Shown here: one piece after another, positions 1 to 10,100 of the stretch | Layout: each line of letters starts with the position of its first letter | Position numbering within the stretch: position 1 is the stretch's first letter | NCBI GenBank assembly: GCA_922989275.2 | Contig: OV277864.1 | Coordinates: 4,712,001 to 4,776,000 of the forward strand | Length of the DNA: 64,000 nucleotides | Direction: 5' to 3' | Source: Gari tellinella | Lineage: Eukaryota > Mollusca > Bivalvia > Cardiida > Psammobiidae | Notes under the pieces: model-generated | What the model was told of the DNA's origin: nothing | The model's input: only the letters and a program-made list of their open reading frames with translations | Database searches by the model: none | Translations under genes and position numbers: made by a program

Positions 1-219
1 CTTCGAATAAGCGTCGTTACACGTCAGGATTCTGTTGATAAGAGTTTTAGAACAATTTTACTAACAGCGGGAAAAAATGAGCGTCTCTGTGTAAAAATAG
101 TTCCGGCTACAGGTCATGTGACCAACTGACATAAAAACATCGGTCATGTGACCAACTAGCATAATAAAGCAAAGTTTATCTGTCACCCCTTTATCCGTCA
201 GGAAAATAGGCACGTGACA

Positions 220-385
220 GGATAAATACCTTTATCCCTTGGTCTGTTTCTAGTTTTTAAGACACGTGATGCTTAAATCAGGTTGAAAGTAAAGCAGAAT
301 GTGCCTTTAGGCGCATTCTTCTTTACTTTCAGCTTGTTTTAAGTTTCCATCTGTTGGAAGAAAAATCAGGAGAAATGGCAGCCCT
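220..385. mobile_element. B2 element, right portion with core-2 hairpin
   Basis: A hairpin at about 280-346 has arms built on AAAGTAAAGCAGAATG and its mirror. The right end GGCAGCCCTG (376-385) is the reverse complement of CAGGGCTGCC, the left end of the intact copy at 56003-56252. Both copies share the stretch beginning GTCTGTTTCTAG before the hairpin. The left end here is not recognisable. Confidence 0.6.
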
Positions 386-1984
386 GCATCCTCGCTATAA
401 ACTATCTGTCCATCCATCACTAAACCTGCCATGTAACTTGAATATAAGGCTCTTAGAAACAATGCCGTATATCTCTGCGCTTTTTACTTTATTAAATGTG
501 ACCGTTGGCGTAAAGCCGGTGCGTATACAGAGGTGTGCCTCCGTTCTGCACGCTTTCTCTTTGTCTAACATCATCATTTTCTAAAACAAGAACTCCTGAT
601 GGATGACATTCAAATATGTGCTATTCTCATAAAGATAACGACCAAAATCTTCTGTAATAACGTCATAATGACGTCATGTTAAGCAGACGATAATTTGTCG
701 CGCTTGATTTTAGTGTAGTTTGAATGATATCACTTTATGGAACGCACAGATAGCGGTTTTCTATGCAATTTCTGGGTTGTGCCGGATACGCCTACCATGG
801 CTCTGTGAATCACGCATAATAATCATCTACTGTACATTGGATTTTTATTTTCATTCATCCATTTTATTGAAATTGAATGGCTCAAGGTATCAGTAGAATA
901 TTATGGCCATTGAACGTCAGATTAGTAAAGTGTAAGCAAAGTCTATGCTTTACTGGGACAACCCTCGCATATACATTCCTATGGGCTCCATATATGAGTG
1001 ATTAAAATGAACATTACAAATGTTTCCCCTGATGCACACCAAACCCAATGTTGTGACTACTAATTAGAATATTTCAATTATCTCTGTGAGTATGAGATTA
1101 TTCAAATGACTGAGTTGTCACAACATAAGGTTTGGTTGAGACGCAGTCGTTATTATTTAAAATACTCTTCTTATTTAACACTCTAATACAATTTATCTGA
1201 CTATCTCTCACAACTCCTTCATTCCATCCAAACTGTCTCTTCTGCTCCATACTTGATACTTACAGGTAACTTCTTTGACTGTACTAGGCAATGGTTGACA
1301 AGCTGGATCTATAGATGTAACCTTCTGACTCCTTGCCAGGCTGTATAGGAATAGGGCATGTGGAGTTTGTCCAACTTGTGTCCATTACCATAATCCTGAA
1401 CTGGGTTGTTAATTGGAGCTGAAATACAAGTATTAACCTATTTAACTCACAAAAGTTTAAAAAACTTCAGATCAACCATTCCATTTTCTAATAAATTAAA
1501 TATCAGTCAATTTGATACTATTTAGGGATGTATTTTATAATTCATAATTTTCAAAATGACAAACAGTGCAAATTCTGATCAGATGGATCTTTAGGTGTCC
1601 TATGGTGTGAAAATAACCTGCCTGCATGGGACAAATGCACTCTTCACACTTTCAGTCTTTGTAAAAGACGACTTTACTCTTAAAAGGACTCGCAACCGGA
1701 TGGTGTACTTGTCAAAATAAAATGAAATGCTCAAATAAAAGCACATTTGTGGCATTATTTGGCTTCTGACATTAAAAAAATATGATCAGTCCAAAAAAAG
1801 TATCAATAATCGTCACCGAATCTTAGTTATTTTAGATATTTTCCATCGTTTTTCTATAGCGTCAGCTGACGGTATAGTTGTTGTTGTTGCTTCTCTACAC
1901 GGGCTCAGACATAAACCCGAGCCGAATAAAGTATTATCGATCGCTACCAGTGAAGTATGTTAATTCGCTACCATATATATAGAG
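386..1984. other. no gene seen; one decayed fold-back
   Basis: AT-rich sequence without a supportable gene. The only structure noted is an imperfect inverted repeat, 1039-1058 against 1113-1134 (AAACCCAATGTTGTGAC and its mirror), around an ATTAGAAT motif like that in the H elements at 45-46 kb. Confidence 0.5.
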
Positions 1985-1985
1985 A

Positions 1986-2073
1986 GCGCTGGTAGCCGAG
2001 GTAGTAAAGGTGCTTCCTCATTTTTCATGTTTGTCTCCGCATGGAGGGTCACGGGTTCGAATCCTACCAGAGA
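1986..2073 (+). tRNA. tRNA-like sequence, long variable arm class (probably a pseudogene or SINE head)
   Basis: An A-box-like TAGCCGAGGTAG is followed 50-60 nt later by a B-box GGGTTCGAATCC. The spacing and 88-nt length fit a tRNA with a long variable arm (Leu or Ser type). The acceptor arms pair at only about 5 of 7 positions and the T stem is weak, so it is probably not functional. A T-rich run (2074-2092) that could end Pol III transcription follows, and the pearl-like element starts directly after it. Confidence 0.35.
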
Positions 2074-2092
2074 TTCTTCTTTTTCTTTTTTT

Positions 2093-3350
2093 AGCTCACC
2101 TGAGCTAGCTCAGGGTGAGCTACTGCAATACTTGAATGTCCGTCGTGCGTCGTCCGTCGTCAACAATTTTAGTGTTTACACTCTAGAGGCCACAATATTT
2201 ATCCAATCTTTCTCTTACTTGCTCAGATGGTATATTACCATAAGAGTTCGAATGAGTTTGATTATGGTTGAAATCGGACTAATAGGTCAAGAGTAATCTA
2301 CCTTTGAATTGCTAAAAATGCCATATTTAAGGGTGTTTACACTCTAGAGGCCACAATTTTTATCAAATCTATCTCAAACTTGCTCAGATTGTATATGACC
2401 ATTAGAGTTTAGATGAGTTTGATTATGGTTGAAATCTGATCAATAGGTTGAGAGTTATCTACCTTTGAATTGCTGAAAATGCCATATTAATTTAACAGTG
2501 TTTACACTCTAGAGGCCACAATTTTTATCCAATCTATCTCAAACATGCTCAGATTGTATATAATTATAAGAGTTCAGATGAGTTCGATTTTTGTTGAAAT
2601 CAAACTAATAAGTTGAGAGTTATCTACCTTTGAAATGCTGAAATTGTCATATTTAAGGGTGTTTACTCTCCAGGGGTCACAATTGTTATCCAATCTACCT
2701 CAAACTTGCTAAGATTGTATATGACCATAAGAGTTCGATTGAGTTTGAATATGATTGAAATCTGACAGATAGGTTGAGAGTTATCTACCTTTGAATTGCT
2801 GAAAATGTCATATTTAAGGGTGTTTACACTCTAGAGGCCACAATTTTTATCCGGTCTTTTTCAAACTTGCTCAGATTATATATGACCATAAGAGTTCAAA
2901 TAAGTGTGATTATGGTTGAAATCTGACCTATAGGTCAAGAGTTGTCTGCCCTTGAATTGCTGAAAATGCCATATCGAATAGCGTTTACACTTTTGCAACT
3001 ACAGTTTTTAATGAATTTTGATTTTACTTGCACACAAAGTATATACATGTACATATAAGTTCTCAAAGGAGTGCAATTATTGTTGAAATCTAATCATTGT
3101 AGCAATAGTCATCTGCCCTTGATAGACTTTGAAATGCTAGAAAAGGCTTCATTTCAGTATTGTTTAGGCTCTAGTTATCTGCCCTTGATGTACTCTACCA
3201 TACTAGAATTATGAGGTTATATTCCAAAATTGTTTACATGCTATACTACAAATTTGAATGGATTTAAATTAAAACTGATGAAACAGTAAGATAAAGCTAT
3301 CAAACTTCAGTACAACAGGTGAGCGATATCAGGGCCTTCAGGCCCTCTTG
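2093..3350 (+). mobile_element. pearl-like (Helentron-associated?) element with tandem core
   Basis: Starts AGCTCACCTGAGC and ends with ACAGGTGAGCG plus a hairpin (AGGGCC, loop, GGCCCT, 3331-3346), so the ends carry short inverted sequence. The middle is a run of about 161-bp tandem units. This layout matches the bivalve repeats described as pearl, which have been linked to Helentrons; that assignment rests on recalled family structure, not a search. No transposase or helicase frame is present. Confidence 0.6.
2174..3290 (+). repeat. tandem repeat, ~161-bp unit, 6 clear copies plus decayed ones
   Basis: The phrase GTTTACACTCTAGAGGCC begins a unit at 2174, 2335, 2500, 2661 and 2822, with a diverged start at 2983 and weaker starts near 3158 and 3232. 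Spacings are 161, 165, 161, 161 and 161 bp. Each unit ends around GAATTGCTGAAAATGCCATA. The array forms the body of the pearl-like element. Confidence 0.85.
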
Positions 3351-3472
3351 TTTGAAATGCATTTTTTAACAGAATTTATTATCCTTAACTAAATCTTACC
3401 CATTTATATTTAAGCATTTGACATATATTTACAAATTACTATTTTTGATGCTAAATCTGGTTGCGAGCCTCT

Positions 3473-3653
3473 TTAACTCTTTGCATGCTAGCGATTGCAT
3501 TTGCAAACAGTTTGGATCCAGATGAGACGCTGCGTAAACTGTTTGACACTCTGACCATGTTTTGAAAAGAAATTTAGAAATGTCTTATTTAGAACAATAG
3601 CAGACGACAAATGTTGCAGATGGAAAAGAATTACCCAACATGCAAAGAGTTAA
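3473..3653. mobile_element. D element (TTAA ends), hairpin half deleted
   Basis: Bounded by TTAACTCTTTGCATGC and its mirror GCATGCAAAGAGTTAA except for one base, a ~15-bp TIR with TTAA at both edges. Contains core 1 (CAAACAGTTTGGATCC, then CAGATGAGACGCTGCG), but the tip and most of the second arm are lost. The GCAGACGAC motif typical of D is present. Confidence 0.8.
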
Positions 3654-3934
3654 TACTGTATTATAGGCTCTGATGGGTTAAGCCTAGTGTCTACTATTGT
3701 AAAGGACATTGAAAAACAGTGTAGACTAGAGCCTGGCCAGACACCTTATTCACATATTCATGAATGTACTATAAGAACCTAATTTCTTCAATTCGGGGAT
3801 AATTATGCATGCATTTAATTAACTCCTATTCCATAAAAAGAAACTGATTGTTATTCCATTTTTTGTATATTTCCTTTGCAATTTATTACAACCAATACAT
3901 AAAAGGTGGAAATATATATTTTTACAGAATTAGG

Positions 3935-4609
3935 GACGATGTGAACCATCGCCGATGTGAACCACCGCAAATGTGTACCATTTTACCAGAAGATGTGAAC
4001 CACCCCATCAGACGATGTGAACCAACATTTTATTTTAAAATTTATAAGTGCACTATCAGAAATAGTTGTACAGGTTGAAAAAATATGTCAACTTTAATGG
4101 GTTGATTAACCTGTTATTGTGCTATTTTAGCAACTTTAAGCTCATATTGGACCAACACTGTAGATTCTGGGTGGATTATGTGATGCCATGAAGCATGAGA
4201 ATAAATTGTCTATGAAAGAAAACAAATGCAAGAAGTCTTCTATGATTCTTTATAGTCCTTTAATCAGGTACAGCACGATTACTTAAGTAATTTAGGGACT
4301 GGTTTAAGGTTCTTGCTTTTGTTTTCCTTCATAGACGTTTAATTCTCACGCTCCACAGCATCGCATTCTCCTATGATATTCCAAAATCTTGTCCTGAATA
4401 AGAGTTTATATAATACTATCAGAGAAATAAAGTTAACATATTTTCAGTCTATATAACTTTTAGAACAGTAAGTTAAATGCAAGAAAACTTATACAATTTT
4501 TTTAAAAACAAAGTGTTAGTTCACATCTGATAGGGTGGTTCACATCCCCTGTAAAAGTGGTCCACATCGTCCAAAAAAACTGGTTTACATCGTCTAGGTT
4601 CACATCGTC
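3935..4609. mobile_element. F element: palindromic, ends made of GATGTGAACC iterons
   Basis: The left 90 bp holds five spaced copies of GATGTGAACCA or close variants, and the right ~100 bp holds the same motif in mirror orientation (TTCACATC). The outermost are GACGATGTGAACC (3935) and its mirror ending at 4609. The centre (about 4170-4375) is a second fold-back with a stem around GTCTATGAAAGAAAAC. No coding sequence. Confidence 0.65.
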
Positions 4610-4614
4610 TATTA

Positions 4615-4761
4615 TGTAACATGGTGAGAAAAATATGCAACCAGACTGGGGCTCGAACCCGGGACCCCTTGCTTACAGGGCAAGTGTTCTACCGACTGAA
4701 CCACTGGGCCGCTTACATTATAAATCTTTCACCATTTAATCATAAACTCAACCCGGCTACA
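4615..4761. mobile_element. K element copy 1, tRNA-Thr-like insert between short TIRs
   Basis: Begins TGTAACATGGTGAG and ends CCCGGCTACA, giving imperfect TIRs (TGTAACATGG against TGTAGCCGGG). It encloses a minus-strand tRNA-like unit at 4637-4712 with about 48 bp of conserved leader on its 5' side. Two more copies lie at 4903-5046 and 24473-24610 with the same boundaries. Confidence 0.6.
4637..4712 (-). tRNA. tRNA-Thr(TGT)-like cloverleaf inside K copy 1
   Basis: On the minus strand the 76 nt fold as: D stem GTTC/GAAC (4 of 4), anticodon stem CTTGC/GCAAG (5 of 5) with loop CCTGTAA (anticodon TGT, Thr), T stem CCGGG/CCCAG (4 of 5) and acceptor pairing at 6 of 7 with wobbles. A and B boxes are intact (B: GGGTTCGAGCC). 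The repeated setting makes this a tRNA-derived element more likely than a cellular tRNA gene. Confidence 0.5.
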
Positions 4762-4902
4762 CACACACCCTCGACACAAGAATTCGTCCCGAATTCTAAC
4801 TAAAGAACACTCCACGAGTTTCTTATTATTATTTCTGTACACTCTACGAGTTACATATTATCCTACGGGTTATTTACGTTGAGCGCCAATTTAGCTGCCA
4901 AA

Positions 4903-5046
4903 TGTAACATGGTGAGAAAAATATGCAGCCAGACCGGGGCTCGAACTCGAGACCCCTTGCGATTAGGGCAAGTGTTCTACCGACTGAACCACCGGGTTGC
5001 TTACATAAATCTTTCACCATTTAATCATATACGCAACCTGGCTACA
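4903..5046. mobile_element. K element copy 2, tRNA-like insert
   Basis: Same edges as copy 1 (TGTAACATGGTGAG to CCTGGCTACA) and the same orientation, about 140 bp downstream of it. The tRNA-like unit is at 4925-5000. Confidence 0.6.
4925..5000 (-). tRNA. tRNA-like sequence in K copy 2, anticodon loop changed
   Basis: D stem GTTC/GAAC and anticodon stem CTTGC/GCAAG are kept, but the loop is CCTAATC (anticodon TAA instead of TGT). The acceptor stem pairs at 5 of 7. Stem conservation with a changed anticodon fits a tRNA-derived repeat, not a tRNA gene. Confidence 0.4.
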
Positions 5047-5169
5047 TATATACCTTTTTTACAACTGTTTATGAAATTATTACCCATTTTTATCCACAGA
5101 TACGCCTTTTTACTTCATTTATTCCTTCACGAAAGAAAACAGTTGTTCCACTTTATATGTCATTCGCAG

Positions 5170-5277
5170 ACAGCTACCTGTGAGGAGTACACTTGTCCTA
5201 TATGCAAACACAGTAGTCTAGACCCTGATCTTAAGGATCAGGGTCTTCACTGTTATCAGTTTGAAGAAATATTGTAA
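5170..5277 (+). CDS. candidate terminal exon, short Cys/His-rich peptide
   Basis: An open frame of 35 codons ends in TAA at 5275-5277 and is preceded by an acceptor-like CATTCGCAG. The peptide contains C-x4-C-P-x-C-K-H followed by LHC about 18 residues later, which could be a small metal-binding knuckle. A 25-bp perfect palindrome (GACCCTGATC... and its mirror) lies in the frame. No matching upstream exon was found on this strand, so this is speculative. It could be the last exon of a gene starting outside the window, or chance. Confidence 0.25.
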   Translation, partial: TATCEEYTCPICKHSSLDPDLKDQGLHCYQFEEIL

Positions 5278-5439
5278 AAATCTTCCCTAATTTAGCCTAA
5301 TAGTAAAAGATAAAAAATGGACTGGACTAAATTGAAACTAAAATTGTCAATTTTGAGCTTTCAGGGAGGAATTAAAGGGGTACGCTGAAAGTATGTGTCT
5401 TAAAGCTTTCTACCTGGTTTAAGTGGATTTATAACTTCA

Positions 5440-5722
5440 AAAAAGGCAAAGGCAAGCTTTATTTAACGTCGGATAATCATATGGTAAACAATCAACATAA
5501 GCTCTGTAGAGCTTTTATTGCGACAAACAAGGTCCATTAACATGCATACTTACCTTGGCATTACATTACCTTCCTAGTACTACCCTTACAATGCCGAGCG
5601 TCAGGCAAGGGAGCTACTATAGTACCGTTTTTATAATGGTCTTTGGTATGACCCGGCTGGGGATCGAACCCACAACCTCCCGCCTCGAAAGCGGACACTC
5701 TACCACTGAGCTAACGAGGCGG
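5440..5722 (-). mobile_element. SINE with tRNA-like head
   Basis: Read on the minus strand: a tRNA-like head (5720 to 5650), a core including CTTGCCTGACGCTCGGCA, then a tail ending AATAAAGCTTGCCTTTGCC near 5440. The core phrase GCGCTCGG/ACGCTCGG recurs in the plus-strand SINE at 25527-25775. A tail fragment (CATAAGCTCTG.AGAGCTTTTAT) recurs at 7721-7790. Confidence 0.75.
5650..5720 (-). tRNA. tRNA-like head of the SINE, anticodon TCG
   Basis: D stem GCTC/GAGT, anticodon stem TCCGC/GCGGG with loop TTTCGAG, and T stem GTGGG/CCCAG (4 of 5) can all be drawn. A box TTAGCTCAGTGGTAGAG and B box GGGTTCGATCC are intact, so it may keep Pol III promoter activity. It is fused to the SINE body, so it is not a stand-alone tRNA gene. 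Confidence 0.45.
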
Positions 5723-5831
5723 TAAACTTCACAACTAGAAATTGCCAATCGGGTAAAGGGAATATAGTTACTATATATTCACATCGACTTCGGTGGATTC
5801 CGTTTGATTTCGGATTAACTTTTTCTAGTAA

Positions 5832-5875
5832 CCCAGCTGAAAGTAAAGCAGAAAAACGCATTCTGCTTTACATTA
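5832..5875. repeat. solitary decayed core-2 hairpin
   Basis: CTGAAAGTAAAGCAG and the mirror CTGCTTTAC flank a short tip. No B or B2 termini were recognised on either side. Confidence 0.5.
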
Positions 5876-5994
5876 AATTATCACGTATTCCGAATTGGAG
5901 ACATGCTATGAAGTAAAGAAATAATCCGTTATTCAAACACGCAGAAATCGTCATTCCATATCTATCTATGAAAGAAAATTTTAAAACAACTCAC

Positions 5995-6137
5995 CATTTC
6001 AGTTTGACCATCGACAGCTGAGCCTGTCACATCTCATCGATTTCTGTCCAGTTCGCCTCACGAGAAATTTTCTGAAAGGCATGCTTGGTTTGTTGGGTAA
6101 GCTGGACAACGGCGAGTTTCTTCGACTTTCTCGCCAT
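5995..6137 (-). CDS. candidate first coding exon with an in-frame TGA
   Basis: From an ATG at 6137 the minus strand reads 36 lysine/glutamine-rich codons (starting MARKSKKLAVVQL), then TGA at 6029-6027. The same frame then stays open to a strong donor, AAATG|GTGAGT, at 5995/5994. A second overlapping ATG frame (6171-6058, starting MDPKKRICNCTDG) is also open for 37 codons. CpG is visibly higher here than around it, as at a promoter. It may be a 5' exon with an upstream ORF, a damaged exon, or chance. No downstream exon was identified. Confidence 0.28.
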
Positions 6138-6299
6138 CTGTACAGTTACAAATCCTCTTCTTTGGGTCCATTATTTACAGCAAATGCTTGAAAAAGTCAT
6201 GGAGTTTCCCGATTTTTCGGTTTTACATCCTCCGATACGAAAGAGTATTCAGCAGATTGGGCCGCTCGAATCATTGAAATAACATCGCGTTAGCGCTTA

Positions 6300-6906
6300 A
6301 TAACTGGCTCAGCTGATCTGTTAGTTGATCAGACTCATCGTAACAGGCTCAAGAGATACAGTTAAATAATTTAAGCCCGTTGTAAGAGTTGAGCTGATCC
6401 CAAACTTGGGCCTTTTCGTTAAAACGGCTTTTACAGGTAAGATAAAGTCACGTGATGGCAGTGTGCCATCGGCTTTTCCCGTTATACTTGTCGGTGGTAA
6501 CTATTGCAATACGGAAAAGGCCGAGTATTGCTTCGTAAAACGAACATCGCCGATATTCGCGAATGAATACTTACCAACATTTTCTTTGAAATAAAGCAAA
6601 ATACATATTCAGACCTTCCAACAAACATTGACAATCTCATAATAGATACATCAAAAGAGGTAAACTTACTTTCCCAATTGAAAGTGCTATAAAAGCGTAG
6701 ATCACAATGAGCACTATTTTCTGGCACAGTCCTTGGCGGTTGTCAGATTTGCGCTAACGGATGTAGTATTTTCCGAAAACCATATTCATAGACCCGCTAC
6801 CGCTTCGCTACGCTCCGCTATCGCGGGTCTAAAAACAATCCTAAACGGTAAACATGGACTAAACTTACATTTGTAGTTGTTAGTTTGATATGTCAATAAG
6901 AAATGT
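6300..6906. other. promoter-like, CpG-richer stretch; no gene assigned
   Basis: Holds a good plus-strand donor motif (TTTTACAG|GTAAGA near 6436) and a minus-strand donor-like GGGAAA|GTAAGT near 6675, but no complete exon could be closed around either. A 41-bp GC-rich hairpin lies at 6790-6830. Confidence 0.3.
6790..6830. repeat. GC-rich hairpin AGACCCGC...GCGGGTCT
   Basis: Eight-base perfect arms AGACCCGC and GCGGGTCT enclose a loop of CGCT repeats (TTCGCTACGCTCCGC). It contrasts strongly with the AT-rich surroundings. Confidence 0.6.
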
Positions 6907-7104
6907 TACAGTGAAGAATGTGTAATTCTTTCCCAATAAACGCGTTAACGCTAAAACTATTATTTGCAGTGCAAACAGTTTGGAGCCAGATCAGACGCCG
7001 GGTAACCCGGCGTCTGATCAGGCTCCAAACTGTTTGCCACCAAGATAAACATGAAATATCATAATTGTCCAAAAGTTGTTCTTTTCTATGTTTTAGCGCT
7101 TTTA
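6907..7104. mobile_element. A element, left part; interrupted by the 4.4-kb element
   Basis: Starts TACAGTGAAGAATG and runs through core 1 (about 6968-7042) to TTTTAGCGCTTTTA. The missing remainder (TTTGCGTTTGCGTACG...) resumes at 11492 and fades at about 11541. The A copy is therefore older than the insertion at 7105-11489. Confidence 0.85.
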
Positions 7105-10100
7105 GCTGGGCACATTATTACAAAAATCATGCACTTGGTGATACAAGCATCAAATTTGGTATGTATACTGGTATGCCCCTACTTTCAACAAAAAGCCCGT
7201 TAGCCACGTCAAAATTCAAAATGGCGGCCATTTTTCAAAATGGCCGCCATTTCAGGCTCTGTTATACAGTTTTATCTCTAACATCGGATATATTTGACCG
7301 ATTTTCAAACTTTTTGTGTCTAATTATATGTTTTCAAGCATACAGAAGCTAATTATGTGATCCACAGACTTGTAAGAAGTTCATTTAATCGTGTTATAAG
7401 CAAAACTGTACAAAAACGAAGTGTGTGTCAAGGTAAAAACCAAATTCACAGGATTTTATAGATTATACACTCAATTTACCTTCTATCATGTTATTTAATG
7501 ATATTGTCTTCAATTGCTTTTGTCTGAAGATGCTTTTTTTCACATAACAACTACATAAATCTGTACACATCAGTTCTAAAACAAAATCACGAACTTGGTG
7601 ATACAAGCATCAAATTTGGTATGTAACTGGTATGACCCTACTTTCAACAAAATCCGTTAGCCACGTAAAAATTCAAAGTGGCCTCCATTTTTTACAAGAT
7701 GACTGCCATGCATATGATAAGGTTTATTTTTGAGTCGGCAATACATATACAAGTAACATAAGCTCTGAAGAGCTTTTATAATCGACTATGATCGTTGACC
7801 AATTCTTTTGTAATATTTGACATGTTTGACCAAATTTCACTAAAACAATGTTTTTAAAAAGCATAAGGAAGCCAATTCAGTCACCTCAAGCTGAACAGAA
7901 GTTTACTTTAAGGCAAAATAGCAAAGCTACATCGTTTGTTTTCAAAATGGCCACCATTTTATATTGGTATAAGCAAAATCATTTCTTAAATTTGATCAAC
8001 ATTTATGTTTTTTAGTCAACATAGATGTCATAAAGTATCAGGAAGCTAATTCAGACAACTTATTTCTGAATTGAAACTAATTTTATTGCACAATCACCAA
8101 TCTAGACAAAATAAGTGTTTTTTGCTCACAGTTGATCGTTCCTTTTTGCAATACTAATTATAATATCCTTTCTGATCTTTTCTATCGTATATACTTCTGG
8201 CCACTTGTCATACTTTTGGTGTCAAAGCATTATGATAAGAACACCGAAAGCTAATTATGTGATCATTTACTTTATTAAGAATCTTTTTCTTTCTGGTAAT
8301 GACTTATTTTAATGGCATATATGTGGTTTATGACTATTTTAGCAGTTATTTCTTAGTGCACATGCTGTAGTTGGTGTATACTCGCTTATACTTATGTAGG
8401 TGTTCATTTTCACATTTCTAAATATCGGTATATTAGTCGGAACAAGGAAGGCCACATCCTAAATACTTGTACTTGCATCTGTCCCTGCAAACACTTAACT
8501 TTAGTATCTATGTTTAATCGGGTATTTGCAATCATATCACTAGGTAACAGGGTTTTCCAATGTATCAGCAATGTTTCATTCATTTCAACTCTATGAAATA
8601 CTTCCAACATGACACAAGCTACATGTATTTGGTATGCAGAACATTTGGCATGTTCAACAGAGGGGCTTGACCTTTAGGAACTGCACCTTAAGATCTATAC
8701 CATCAAGCTAACATGTCCAATCAAACACAATAATCTTATCCCATGACTTGGCATAATTGATGCAATGATTTCCAGATTTTATTGCTTGTACATTATGATT
8801 TATGATTATAGACTGGACTTTGCACATGCACCATATCTTTCAGTTTATGTATTCTATGCAGCCTTTTCTCTTTCTTATATGGGAATTTGGCGTGAAACTA
8901 GCTCATGTTTGACCGTTGACCAATTGCAACCAACACTTTCTGTAGAACAAGATAGTTTGAATTAGCATTTGACATTCACACCGACATGAAATTTTATGTC
9001 ATTTGCTTTTAACATGGGAGTGGTGTGGTCTCCGGTTATGGCTTGCAATTCATGCATGAACTTTGTGCACACACTTCTTCATGTTAACATTGTATAATTT
9101 CTTAAAATGTTGTTGAAGATTACACAGGGATCAGTCTCAAATATGATATTAGCAGTACTATGTGTCCACATCAAATAGCTTTAGCAAACAGCTGAAACGC
9201 TCTGTCTTTATGCAATTGTACCACAAGAAACTTATACTATATTTGACTATGTATCACATCATATCGCTTTTAAAAGTCTGTTGTCAGAATAGGTAGACTA
9301 TACATCCGTCCCTATGTTTGCAGAACAGAACTGTTACATTTTTTACACCAAACTCAGGAATGGAAATTCTTTAAAAAGATTCATGCGGAGTTTTAAGGGT
9401 CATACTCTCAAATGGTTGCATGTATTGACTTTGAAGAAGAGACAAGACTTTTCGTGTAAAGTATATTTCTCAACATTGCTGAAATCTGATTTCATTTAAA
9501 GGAGTCCACATTGCCTTCATTTTTGATAACCATTTTGATTTGCTTATTTGATTGGTCAAGCACCATATATCAGAACGGTTGTATTATGTAAAAGAAAACA
9601 CACTATCCATACTGGATCTGATATTTCTCCATATTGTTTTCATCACGCTCATGGTCATTCATCTATTTCATATCTTAACTTATTCAACAAGTATAGTAGA
9701 CGCTAAGCGTCTTCAAGCAAAATAAAAACTATAACTTTTTTCATGGCGCAGCCTTTCTTTATTAACAGTGAACATCTGGTGAACATATACCAAACATAAT
9801 GAAGATGTTGTTTGTGCAAAAATTCAAGCTGTCCAAGATGAAACATTAACAGATCAATTTTGTTGACTTTTACCTACTATACAGACAAATACATCTAAAA
9901 CATATTTATTGGTGTAAAATGGCCCCTTTCTCTGTTGTGAAAATCAGTTTAACCAGTGTCATAATACAATAATGCATGAGCCACCAAAGCCCATCAGTAA
10001 TTCCTGCAAGAAATAATCAGTAATTTAGGTGTTGGGTATATTCATTCATTTTTTTCAAATTCCACCACCTAATCTTTTACTTTGAAATTTTGATTTTCTT

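Noticed and set aside
2174..3290. Satellite array independent of a mobile element
   Set aside because: The array is short and bounded by mirror-type ends plus a terminal hairpin, so it is better explained as the body of a pearl-like element.
4637..4712. Functional cellular tRNA-Thr gene
   Set aside because: The fold is good, but the unit recurs with the same non-tRNA flanks and a changed anticodon in copy 2. A repeat is the simpler reading, so it is kept only as tRNA-like.
6482..6727. Minus-strand exon with a hydrophobic segment (QKIVLIVIYAFIALSIGK) before a GTAAGT donor
   Set aside because: The frame has an upstream stop, no ATG and no credible acceptor, so it cannot be closed as an exon.
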